A DNA stretch of 20,335 nt, taken from the NCBI GenBank assembly GCA_000697335.1, contig JNEM01010772.1, positions 1 through 20,335 on the forward strand. Reading direction: 5' to 3'. The DNA comes from Conidiobolus incongruus B7586 (taxonomy: Eukaryota; Entomophthoromycota; Entomophthoromycetes; Entomophthorales; Conidiobolaceae). Position numbers and translations under genes: made by a program. The notes beneath the pieces were generated by a model. It was not told the origin of the DNA. It saw only the letters and a program-made list of their open reading frames with translations, and did no database searches. This document shows, in pieces, positions 1-9,440 of this stretch (position 1 is the first letter of the stretch; every line of letters starts with the position of its first letter).

Positions 1-1460
1 TTATAAATCTAAAAGAATATTTTTATTTAGACAAAATAATATTAAAATAGTTAATTTTAATTTTAATAATTATATTATTTATTTATCAATATTTAAACTT
101 AATATAATTCAAAAAATGATTTATATATTGAATAAATTAATAAGCTATAATAATCTTTTTAAATATTCTAATTAATATATATTTAATTGATAAATAAATA
201 TCAATTGTTGTATTATTTTCATAGTTTATTAAATAAATGTTAATTTTTAATTTTATTAATTATTGGAAATATTCTCCAAATTGATTGAATATATGGAAAG
301 TAAATAGGATATTAATAGGTTTATATAAGAAATTAATCTAAATATTAATAAATGATCTAAATATATGATAAATTAAATTTAAAAATAATAAACAATAATA
401 ACAAGCTATATATATTCATTGGAAGTAAAAAAGGTATTAATACTTTATAATTTTAATTTGTGAAAGCTAATTAAAAATCTAATTTTATATTACAATTGTT
501 TAATTTATTCAGGTAAAAATAAATTGATGTTTTGCTTAAAATTCATTAATTTAAGTGATAATATTTATAATAATATAAAGAATTCTAAGACTATTAATCA
601 TATAATAAAATATAAAAGATACCTTTAAATTAATAATTATTATAATATAATTAAAAATAAGTTATTTCTTATTATAAAGGAAATATAATATAATTATATA
701 ATTTTGTTTAATTTTCAAAAATCATTTAATAAGTTTTAAATATTTTTGAATTATATTGTATTTAATTAATATGATTGTTATTAACTAAATATATTATTCT
801 ATATAATAATTTGAAAATATAAAAACTAAAATTTTGAAATATATTCTATATAAAAAATGAAAAAAATATTATATTTAATTTATTCAATAGATTATATCCT
901 ATATAATTATAATTTCTTTAAGCATTTAAAAACTATACTTTCAAGAAAAAAAATTCTGATAAACGAATTCAATTAGTTTATAAAATATAAAATAGTTTTT
1001 AATAAAAAGAATTATTTTTTAAATATCAGAATTTTATTTGAAATATAGAAAAGTTTTATTAATAAAAGAAGAGAGTATTAATTAAATATTATTTATTTTT
1101 GTATATCATATTTTAAAAAATATATTTAATTTTAAAATTAAAATTATATTATTATTTAATTTCTTTAGTAATATATCTAAATTCAATATTTAGTAATTAC
1201 TGAACTTACATTGATTGAATTCAATTTTAAAATAATATTTAACCTTTAAATAAAATCTTAATTGAATTTTGAAAAATATGTTCTTTTTAATTTAGAATTA
1301 ATTAATAATTATATAATATAGACCAATCCTTGTGAATAAAAACTATCACATATATATAATCTTTGTATCTTATATAAAGTATAGTGAATCAGATTTATAA
1401 ATCAATAATTCCATTTTTAATAATTAATAAATGAGGATAAATCATTAATAATCTAAACTA
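1..1460. other. AT-rich intergenic desert
   Basis: Almost pure A/T with no coding-like composition on either strand and no open frame of note. It holds one copy of a dispersed repeat at about 842-1122, listed separately. The last stretch before 1461 is the 3' flank of the Aurora kinase gene. I see no RNA gene here. Confidence 0.7.
842..1122 (+). repeat. Dispersed AT-rich repeat, copy 1
   Basis: This stretch matches 6552-6836 in the same orientation. Several landmarks occur in the same order and at similar spacing: TTCTATATAAAAAA, a TTTCAAGAAAAAA block, an exact AATTAGTTTATAAAATAT (about 970-987 here, about 6682-6699 there), a TTAATAAA(A/G)AGAATT block, and GAGAGTATT followed by ATATCATAT. 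Order and spacing make chance A/T similarity unlikely. The copies are diverged by many substitutions and small gaps, so the duplication is old. No coding capacity is visible. It could be a relic transposon, a solo repeat, or an old segmental duplication. Confidence 0.65.
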
Positions 1461-2948
1461 TTACATAAAATTCTCACTCAACAAAGTCCGAGTGAAAGGT
1501 CGGAACTCCGGACAGTGCAGTTTGATCCAATCGTGTTGTAACACCTGTCGAGGTGTAAGACGTTCCGCAGGATTGTAAACTAGCAGCTTTGAGATGAGAT
1601 CCCGTGCTAATTCCGACATGTATGGTGGGAAAGTGTATTGAATCCTGGCAATACGCGTCATTGTCGAGTTCTTGTCCCGAGTCTCGAAGGGTGGTGTTCC
1701 AGTGATCATTTCATAAATGATGCAGCCCAAGGCCCAGTAGTCGATAGCTAGGGAGTGGGGTTTGTTGGGCTCGATAATCTCTGGGGAGAAGTAGTCCAAG
1801 GTACCGCAGTAGGTGTATCGTCTTTCGTTGGGGTCTTCTAAACATACTGACCACCCAAAATCCGACAGCTTGATGTTTTCATTATTGTCAAGCATTAAGT
1901 TCTCGGGTTTTAAATCTCTGTGAATGACGTTCTTTAATCTTAAGTACCATAGAGCATCCGCCAACTGTGCAGTGTATTTAGCAGCTTTAGGCTCGCAAAA
2001 TCTACCAGCTTGTTTGATGTGATTGTACAATTGGCCGTACGACGCGACTTCTTGCAATATGTAGAACGAATTATTGTCGAAGTAAAAATCGAAAGTTCGA
2101 ATGATATTGGGATGTCTGAGTGGAAATTGATTATTTACCTCCCTGACGATTTGCTCCATGAGGTTGGTTTTCGCAATATTTAATCGCCGCATGACTTTGA
2201 GTGCCATAAAGAACCCACTTTCGCGTTCTTTTACTAAATATACAGATCCCATAGCGCCTTGACCCAAAGGTCCAATGATTTTCAAATCTCTCAAGCGCAA
2301 CTTTTCAACAATGTTGGTCATACCCATAGTTGCTTGAGGTGTCATATCCGCAATACCTCGACTGGTCACTGACAATCGACGCTGTAACACTGAGCTTCTA
2401 CTATGACTGAAACTGGTTCTCCTTTGGGTCTCAGGTTCTTCGGGAGTTATTTGAGTTTGTTGTTGACTCGGTTTCTGCTCCATTTTATTGAGTGATTTGC
2501 TAGGTTGACGTAGTACTTTAGTAGTATTGGTAGTGGCAGTAGCAGTAGTTGTAATTTGCACCTGTTTCCTAACACTTGTCCTCTTACCAATTTCATTAGT
2601 CGGAGGCTCCTTCTTCACCACAGTACCACGCGTTGAAGCTCTTTTGGTATTAGTCTGCCTTCTAGCACCATTCTGTACCGGCTTATTAGTTCTATTTATC
2701 TCCAATTTCTTCTGAATGGAGCTCCTTTTAGTTGATTTCAAAATTGGAGGATTTTCTACAGGAGGAATAACAATTCTCTGATCTTTTCTCATACTAGACA
2801 GAGTTGGTCTCATAATAGACGAACTGATCACCTTCGTAGTGGTAATAGGTTTAAAATTTTTAGATGTTCGACTACTTACACTCTCCTTTTTTATTTTCAC
2901 ATTATTAGCATTTAACCTCTCATTTGTGAATTTTCTTTCAATGGACAT
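1461..2948 (-). CDS. Aurora-type serine/threonine protein kinase
   Basis: Single-exon gene of 495 residues. The C-terminal kinase domain (about 221-475) has every core motif: glycine loop GQGAMG (229-234), ALK lysine 251, alpha-C Glu 270, HRDLKPEN (343-350), DFGWSV (363-368), activation segment RRYTYCGT with Thr379, and SPE (388-390). DFGWSV, CGTLDY and the KYTAQLADAL block are Aurora signatures, and Thr379 aligns with the Aurora activating threonine. Family role: Aurora/Ipl1 kinases correct kinetochore-microtubule attachments and act at the spindle and midzone, usually with an INCENP partner. Residues 1-215 are basic and low in complexity, with five [KR]RxS motifs. Odd points: the gatekeeper aligns to Gln299 instead of Leu, and the WALGCIIYEM segment recalls PDK1-like kinases. 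The start is the first in-frame ATG, with AT-rich DNA upstream. Confidence 0.93.
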   Translation of the reverse strand: MSIERKFTNERLNANNVKIKKESVSSRTSKNFKPITTTKVISSSIMRPTLSSMRKDQRIVIPPVENPPILKSTKRSSIQKKLEINRTNKPVQNGARRQTNTKRASTRGTVVKKEPPTNEIGKRTSVRKQVQITTTATATTNTTKVLRQPSKSLNKMEQKPSQQQTQITPEEPETQRRTSFSHSRSSVLQRRLSVTSRGIADMTPQATMGMTNIVEKLRLRDLKIIGPLGQGAMGSVYLVKERESGFFMALKVMRRLNIAKTNLMEQIVREVNNQFPLRHPNIIRTFDFYFDNNSFYILQEVASYGQLYNHIKQAGRFCEPKAAKYTAQLADALWYLRLKNVIHRDLKPENLMLDNNENIKLSDFGWSVCLEDPNERRYTYCGTLDYFSPEIIEPNKPHSLAIDYWALGCIIYEMITGTPPFETRDKNSTMTRIARIQYTFPPYMSELARDLISKLLVYNPAERLTPRQVLQHDWIKLHCPEFRPFTRTLLSENFM

Positions 2949-3735
2949 AATTTAATTTTTTTAAAAATTTCAATTTTATAAAAATAATTGATAAAATTAT
3001 TTAAATATATAAATACGTAAATATTAAAAACAATTAAATACTATTATTTAAAATTTTTTTAATTATTTTTAAATTGAATTTGAAAAAAAATGTAAGAATA
3101 TTAAAAATTGAATATTTGAATTAAATTGGGTTATAAACACAAATTGGATTATAATTTTATTATGGAATTTTTAAATATTAAATTCAATTTATGAAAAATG
3201 TTTAGAAAAATTCAAATTTTTGAATAAGGTATTCATATAGATTCAATATAATTATATTAAATCATATTTTTATCAAATTTATTCATTTATTAGTATTTTT
3301 AAATAAAATTGAAAATCTAATACAATGAACTTTTATTATGGATACTTATATTGCCAATAATAATAGGTGAGTAATTTTCGTTAATTAAATATCAATATAA
3401 ATATATATAGATATTTTATTAAAATTCTGATTTCAAAGTTTCTAATAATTTTTAATTTAAAAATTTTAATTGTATTTTAAAATTAAATTAATCATTGACG
3501 AAATCAATTTAACTATCCAAAGATTATGGGAATAAACTAATAAAAATCTAAAAATGTAATTGATTTCATTCTAAAAATGGAAAAATAAATTATATTTTTT
3601 ATTTAATAGTTATTAAAATAATTTAATTATGGCATCTGAAAATATAAATTATTATGATAAATATTAAAATATTATTCTTAAATATTTTTATTTTGTAATT
3701 ATTATTAGTCGAAAATTATAATATTCCATAACTAG
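2949..3735. other. AT-rich spacer between Aurora gene and decayed gene
   Basis: Spacer upstream of the Aurora start. Composition is AT-rich throughout. A short stretch at about 3339-3372 (ATG GAT ACT TAT ATT GCC, then an AG/GTGAGT donor-like site) could be a relic first exon of the decayed gene downstream, but the gap to it is much longer than the introns seen elsewhere here. Nothing else can be supported. Confidence 0.5.
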
Positions 3736-5135
3736 TATTCAATAACTAAGTCAACTACGAAGAGAAACCCCAGAACGATAAAAGTACGAGGACATGTTAA
3801 AACTAGTGAAAATAATGAAGAATCTATATTTGTACCTTTCAGCAATGTAGTGTATTCTTGGCCTGTTCAAAATGACGAATTTCGTAGTGTAGTAAAATTA
3901 AACAAGAGTCATAATAATATTTATTTTCAATATGATGACGTGAACACCATTATGCATTTGCATTATATTCCTTTGAATGATGTCGTTAGTTTGAAGGTCG
4001 CGATGTTTTGTGATTGAGATAGCAATCTGCAACTTTTAATGAAATTGCCAATCCTGTTGAGATTTGATACCGTAGAGAGATTAAAAACAATATTAAGGAT
4101 AAAATCTCATCAGCTGTCAGTTTGATTCAGAATACAGCTGCTGGTATTAATTCTATTCATAGGAGAAATTGTCGAACTTGTAATTTAGAACAGAGTACAA
4201 CTTTGCGACGCGATCCAGGATATGCAAAAATTCATTTTATTCCTTTGAGTTGTATGCGTCAGGAACTCTTTGGATTGTGTAAAAGTCATAGACAGATTGA
4301 TCAGAATAATCTCGTGGTTTTTCATTCATTCAAGCTTTAAAGTCACATAATTATCCTTTTGATTCGGATCAGTGTACCATGGGTGTCTTGTTAAATTCAA
4401 TGAAAGATGAACAATCCTGAGAGCTGTATGGCGAAATAAAATCCATCTTGACAACGCTTCGTCTTAAGATGTCCATATGTTCATGTGCTACAGTACGTTC
4501 GTGGCTTTCTAATTTTAAATTGTATGAACATCTCTACTTCAAATGAAACATACTTACGGCTACCAAACCAATGGTTTAGTCGAACTTTGGGATTATAGTT
4601 TTATCAAGCTATAATATATGAATTTGGGTATATTAAATTGAAAAGCTACAAAGAAATTGAATGAGAGAATCCATGAAGATGATCTCATATTGAAATTATT
4701 CCTGTAGAAGCCAGTAGTCAATTCTCTTGAAGAAAAATCTGATCCAGCTAAATATTTGAGTACATTGATAGTTCCAAAGCTCAAACATTTAGAATTTGCT
4801 TATCATCTTATCACTCGTCCTTATGGAAATTAATTGAATCCTACCTATTATTTCACTTCAACACCTGGTATCTATACGTGTACCAACGGTCTGATTATCA
4901 TTCCAAATTGCCAAATTGTCAGCCTTCGTGTAATGTCGAATACAAAGAATACTTCCTATCATGCCAACATACGTCAGTGCGACTATTCCCAATCAGTTCG
5001 GAGATATGGTCCAAAAGCAAGTCTAAGGATCCCATCGATCTCCATCTCCATACGATTTCAGGAACGAATGCCATGATTCCAGACATTATCACCTTTCAAA
5101 AAATTCATCGATTTTCACAACAACAACAAATATAG
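3736..5135 (+). pseudogene. Decayed protein gene of unknown family
   Basis: About 1.4 kb of clearly higher G+C content and coding-like codon texture stands out from AT desert on both sides. Protein-like frames run on the plus strand only, in pieces, for example at 3736-4014, 4122-4340 and 4834-5135. They contain peptides such as SNVVYSWPVQNDEFRSVVKL, CNLEQSTTLRRDPGYAKIHF and DPIDLHLHTISGTNAMIPD. The reading is interrupted many times, and the breaks are not explained by introns of the local type. I do not recognise the family. A CxxC-like pair near 4170-4182 could hint at metal binding, but this is weak. It may be a lost host gene or the remains of a mobile element; the sequence alone does not decide. 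Confidence 0.7.
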
Positions 5136-5299
5136 ATCTTCCTCACCATTCTCTAATTTCACATTTCACTAATCAACTCATCTCAATATTAAATATTACA
5201 AGTAATCCTAATCCTCTTATATGATCACCCTTTCTGGTGCCTATATATAAAATTTCCAAATAGTATTAATTATTATCAGTTAGGAAAGAAAGAAATGGC

Positions 5300-5498
5300 T
5301 AATTTTTTGATTTCTGATTTTTCAAACATATTGTTTATTTAAAAATGAATTATATAAAATATATAGGAGAATTAATAATTTCAAATCATATATAATGATT
5401 TCTTCATTAAGATATTTTTATTTAAAAATTTATCATTGAATTTAATCATGTTTAACCCAAATAGTAATTATCAAAAGTAATATATTTTAGTATTATTA
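5300..5498 (+). repeat. Possible diverged repeat, copy 1 (partner at 18957-19150)
   Basis: The end of this stretch, AATAGTAATTAT(C)AAAAG followed by a TTTTAGTATTATTA block, matches 19112-19150 closely in the same orientation. Weaker matches precede it at similar spacing (TTTTTTGAT, TATAAAATATA, and an AATTTA-rich block). In DNA this rich in A/T the weaker part could be chance. Confidence 0.3.
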
Positions 5499-5756
5499 AA
5501 ACTTAATAATAAATTTTTTAAAATCATTTAATATTTTTAAACAGTTTATAAAAATAATAACTCATTTAAAACTACTATTTATTATTTAATTTGTTAAAAC
5601 TAAATAGGAAATTATTCAAAATTTATTTAAATTTATAAAATTAATATTTATTTTTACTTATTTACTTGTTAATAAAATAAAATGATATATTAAAAAACAT
5701 TTTCTTATTTCAATTAAGAACTTATCTAAGTAATTTAATATTAACTATATAAGTAT

Positions 5757-5773
5757 ATTATATATATATATAT
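5757..5773. repeat. Short (TA)n microsatellite
   Basis: An uninterrupted run of about eight TA units in the spacer. It has no evident role. Confidence 0.75.
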
Positions 5774-6551
5774 TCAAATTCAAGCTTAGATTAATTGATA
5801 AAAATATAAAATAAATATTTTTTTAATTTAAAAAGTTTGAAAATATTAAAGTAAATTTAATTAAAAAAATTTTTAAGATAAAACCAAAGACCAAAACATC
5901 TATATTAAATTATTATAATTGATTATTTTTAAATTTATTTAAATAATTTTTTATTTTAAAACAATATTAAATATTAAATTAAAAAACCTTTTAAATAAAT
6001 TATAATAAACAAGTATTTTATTAATAAGTTAATAATAAATATTATAATAGAATATAAAAATATATTATTTTTTATTTAGTTATTAAAGGTAAATTAACTA
6101 ATGTATTTTTATTTTTTATATAAAGTTATTCTAACTAATAATATTATTATAAATTAAAAATACTCTTATAAATCAAGAAACTTCTTTTTTATTAATTATA
6201 CTTATTTCAACTGAATATAAGGGTTTTCACTTTTATATAATCAACTATTTCAATTTTATCCTTTGATTGGCTAGTGATACAAGCCACAAGGAAACTCCAT
6301 AAATTGTTTTACTTTATTCACCCTATATAAAAACCAGAATTAAAATTATCTTAGATATATAAGCTTAATCTAAAACCTCCTAGTTATCTGTTTTGAATTA
6401 ATAAACTCCATCTCTTTTTAATAATTACTTGGAATTCCCCAGATCTTTTTTATATATTTGAATTAACTCAAATACAGCTTTCTTAATTTATATTAATAAT
6501 TATTATTTTATGAATTAATTATAAAATTTATAAAGTTTAAATTTTAAAAAG

Positions 6552-6836
6552 TTTTCTATATAAAAAAAATTAGAACAACTATCATATCTAGTATATTCAG
6601 TATATTATAACCTAAGTAGTTATAATTTTTTTATATAATTAAAAAATATATTTTCAAGAAAAAATTTTTATAAATAAATTTAATTAGTTTATAAAATATT
6701 AAATTTCAATCTTTAATAAAGAGAATTTTTTAAGCATTAGAAGTTTACTAATATTATAATAAAAAGTTATTAATAATGAAAGAGAGTATTGATTTTTTAT
6801 TAAATTTTTTATTTTTATATATCATATATTAAATAT
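6552..6836 (+). repeat. Dispersed AT-rich repeat, copy 2
   Basis: Same-orientation partner of 842-1122; see that entry for the shared ordered blocks. The best-conserved parts lie at about 6652-6735 (TTTCAAGAAAAAA through TTTATAAAATAT to GAGAATTTTTTAA) and about 6765-6830 (AAAGTTATTAATAA through GAGAGTATT to ATATCATAT). No terminal inverted repeats or target duplications are recognisable. Confidence 0.65.
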
Positions 6837-7169
6837 TATATTCAATTTATATAATAATATAATATTAATATAATAATTGATTTATTTAATTTATTCAATT
6901 TCCAATCATAGTTATTATAATATTTTGCTATTATTTTACTATTTTTAAAATTCTATTCCTTAATCTTTATATATTTTTTTTCTTATAGAGTATAATTAAA
7001 TTATTTTATATTTAAAATATTTGATGTTTATTTAATAAATATTAGAAAAGCAATCCCATAATTAAATAAAATTCCATTGAATAATTTGAAATATATAAAT
7101 CCCTTCAAATCTCAGTCCAAATACCAAATTTCATAAAATTTTAAATATATCAAATAGTTAAAAATTGAT

Positions 7170-8162
7170 ATGATTGGTCCTCAACTTCCAAGTAAAAAAG
7201 ATAAAGATAAAGATAAGGATATGATAGATCCTCAAATTCCTAATCTGGAGGTTGAGAATGATGATGAAGTTGGACCCAAGATATCTTCAACTGATGAAAC
7301 TATTGGTCCTCAGATGCCTTCGAATAAAAAGACGATTGGTCCTCAGATACCCTCATCTAAAGAGCCAATAGGACCTCAATTACCTTCAGCAGATGAATCA
7401 GTAGATCCCCAGTTACCTTTAAAACGACGTATTATGGGCCCCAGTCTACCCGAGAGACCTGTCGAAACTGAAACAAACGCACCAAAGCGCCGCAGAGCAC
7501 CTCAAGGCCCCAGCTTACCTCCTCATTTAACTCAGCAGTCCAATGATGACGACGAGATAATCGGTCCCGTCATGCCATCCCAATCCACATCTAACAATTC
7601 TTTAAATGACACATTAAATCTCATTGAACAACGTGCTCAGGGTGGCATATCCCAAAATGATGGAGTTCCCAAGCGTGAAGAATGGATGATGGTACCTCCA
7701 ACGTCGCAACTCAGGGTAGATCCGTTAAATATTAAGAACAGACAATTCAACCAATCCACAAGGGTCACCAGCAAGAAAGATTTGGATAATTCCTCATGGA
7801 TAGAGACGCCGCAACAGAAGTACGATCGTCTCGTTAGGGGCGAGACCAACAACTCCAGTTCAAAATATTCAGATGATGATGAAGGAGAAGCCATATCCAA
7901 AGCGGAACAGGAACGTCAGCAGCAGTTGGAGCAATTGGTCAGTGCCTACAACAAGGAGCATCGTGGTGCCAGCTTGATGGATGAGCACTTGTCTAAAAAG
8001 AGTAAGAGTAAAGATCAGAGTAAGAATGAACGCAAACCTTTCGATCCCGAGAGAGATTTAAGTATGAGTCGTACGTCTGGTAAAGATATGATTAAGAAAA
8101 TGAGAGATATGGGGGGATTGAGCAGTCGTTTTCAGGGATCCAGTAGTGGCAAATATTTGTAA
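7170..8162 (+). CDS. GPALPP motif / DUF3752 domain protein
   Basis: Single exon of 330 residues, close to the roughly 340 of human GPALPP1. The N-terminal half carries about ten GPxLP-like motifs (IGPQLP 2-7, IGPQMP 45-50, IGPQIP 56-61, IGPQLP 67-72, MGPSLP 89-94, QGPSLP 112-117, IGPVMP 131-136 and variants). Six of them recur every 11 residues from 34 to 99. The C-terminal half has the DUF3752 landmarks in order: REEWMMVPP (169-177), SSWIETP (208-214), SLMDEH (268-273), KPFDPERD (289-296) and the terminal LSSRFQGSSSGKYL. The protein is charged, low in complexity and probably nuclear (KRRR at 106-109). The family's biochemical role is poorly defined, so I assign none. The start is the first ATG, placed directly before the first motif. 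Confidence 0.93.
   Translation: MIGPQLPSKKDKDKDKDMIDPQIPNLEVENDDEVGPKISSTDETIGPQMPSNKKTIGPQIPSSKEPIGPQLPSADESVDPQLPLKRRIMGPSLPERPVETETNAPKRRRAPQGPSLPPHLTQQSNDDDEIIGPVMPSQSTSNNSLNDTLNLIEQRAQGGISQNDGVPKREEWMMVPPTSQLRVDPLNIKNRQFNQSTRVTSKKDLDNSSWIETPQQKYDRLVRGETNNSSSKYSDDDEGEAISKAEQERQQQLEQLVSAYNKEHRGASLMDEHLSKKSKSKDQSKNERKPFDPERDLSMSRTSGKDMIKKMRDMGGLSSRFQGSSSGKYL
7269..7466 (+). repeat. Six tandem 33-base (11-residue) coding repeats
   Basis: Within the GPALPP-type gene, residues 34-99 form six consecutive 11-residue units starting at V34, I45, I56, I67, V78 and M89. Each starts with a GPxxP-like core (VGPKIS, IGPQMP, IGPQIP, IGPQLP, VDPQLP, MGPSLP) and continues with a polar tail. The third position and tail vary. 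The nucleotide repeats are diverged, as expected for repeats kept at the protein level. Confidence 0.85.
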
Positions 8163-8329
8163 ATTTTAGATCTCAAATATAAAAAGTAGACTATAAATTA
8201 TTTCAGTTAGTTTTTATCATTCTCCAGTTGAATCTTGCCATACTTGGATTTTCTTTGATATATTTCTCCAAGTTTCAACTCATTTTCAAACAAAAAGTAA
8301 AAGTTAGAGTTTATTAAAATTTATTACAT

Positions 8330-8530
8330 ATTAAGATAATTTTTTATTTCTGAAATATATTGACAAACTATTCTAAAAATCATAAAATTTTTGACAATCA
8401 TAGATGATCCAGAGTCGTCAGCATCACAATAAGTGTCTGGGGGACAAGGGCGGGCCACCAAATCCCTATTATTATCACGCACCAAATATCCATTACAGTC
8501 GGAATCGTAAAGTCTATTCCTTTTTTACTT
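8330..8530 (-). pseudogene. Possible remnant of a cysteine-rich (secreted?) protein
   Basis: On the minus strand, bases 8515-8404 read as DSDCNGYLVRDNNRDLV then ARPCPPDTYCDADDSGS. The three cysteines and the CPPDTYCD motif look like part of an extracellular fungal protein, and the local G+C is far above the surroundings. The open frame is only about 65 codons long with no start or splice context that makes a whole gene. A second minus-strand frame just upstream (near 8535-8635) may be another piece. I do not know the family. It could also be a chance frame in a GC-rich patch. Confidence 0.35.
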
Positions 8531-9307
8531 CAATAGGTTTTAAAATGTCGTTTTTCTTCATAATGGAACGGGTCTCCAATCCATTATTGGATAATGTGAT
8601 AGGTAATAAATTTGGTGATCAGTAATAATTGGTTTTAGATAAAGTGATGACAACAATGGTAAATTCAAAAAGCTTCATTTTTTAATAAATCAATTGATGT
8701 ATTTTAAACTTGTGACATCTTAATTATATATAATTTTCAAAATTAAAATTTTTGTCACAAATATTACAAATGTTGCTCAATGAGATACTAACATGAAATT
8801 TAATAAAGATCAGTAGTATATTCTGAGGATTTAATATTCGAATATTTAAAACATAATTTTGAATAGTGGTCACATGGGTAAAAAAACATATCAAAATCGT
8901 GACTTTATTAAACACAATTTTAGATTGATAAATTAAATATTTTATGGCACATTCCTTACGATGTTATTATACAAATTTAGTATTTGTGTGTTGTTAAAAT
9001 GATACAACCAACTTTGTAGACATAGCAGTATCATTTGTATAAATACCTTTTAAATTGTATGATGCTTTAAATATTATGATTTTGTAATTTTCATATTACT
9101 CTTTGTTTTTGTACTCTGTTTTATGAATTATTAGTTAATTTTGAACAGTATATGGAAGACCATGAAAATTTGAATTAGAAATTTAAATTTTAATTCCAAA
9201 TAAAAAGGAAAAGCATTTATAAAAATAATAAATGTATACTATATTTTAAACTATCTAAATATTCAAATATATTATATGTATTAACAATTTAATAAAGTAA
9301 AACTAAA

Positions 9308-9440
9308 ACAAGTACAGTGGCTGGCTTAAGCTAATACTCCTCCTACACACTGTACCTTAAATTACAATATATAGGGAAATGGTCAGGTCAATGTGGAAGA
9401 GTTTAAAAAAGTTTTATAAATTCATTCGGCTTTCGCCTAA
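9308..9440. other. Hairpin-rich island, possible structured RNA
   Basis: GTACAGTG (9312-9319) and CACTGTAC (9348-9355) form a perfect 8-base inverted repeat around a 28-base loop of mixed composition. About 75 bases on, GGCTTTCGCC (near 9428-9437) folds as GGC-GAAA-GCC on the minus strand, a GNRA tetraloop. The island is less AT-rich than its flanks and has no coding frame. I cannot match it to a known RNA class: no clear box C/D, H/ACA or snRNA Sm site. Confidence 0.3.

Larger units (their letters stand above)
5136..7169. other. Long AT-rich spacer
   Basis: Two kilobases of nearly pure A/T. It holds a short (TA)n run at about 5757-5773, a possible second repeat family at about 5300-5498, a less AT-biased patch at about 6185-6475 with TATA-like and CCAAT-like strings, and copy 2 of the dispersed repeat at 6552-6836. 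The last few hundred bases must contain the promoter of the GPALPP-type gene, but I cannot point to a specific element. Confidence 0.6.

Noticed and set aside
2527-2715. Plus-strand open frame, very hydrophobic.
   Set aside because: It is the antisense shadow of the Thr/Lys-rich tail of the Aurora kinase gene.
6350-6470. String ATCTGTTTTGAATTAATAAAC, faintly like part of U2 snRNA, downstream of a TATA-like site.
   Set aside because: No branch-site recognition sequence, no Sm site and no matching stems; the similarity is short and probably chance.
6160-6480. Minus-strand peptide pieces (for example KTIYGVSLWLVSLANQ) that look transposase-like.
   Set aside because: I could not align them in order with any transposase family; unlike the mariner at 19235-20300, no catalytic motif is visible.
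8724-8915. Minus-strand open frame of 63 codons.
   Set aside because: Composition is that of AT-rich spacer, with mostly Ile, Asn, Phe and Lys; no motif and no context.
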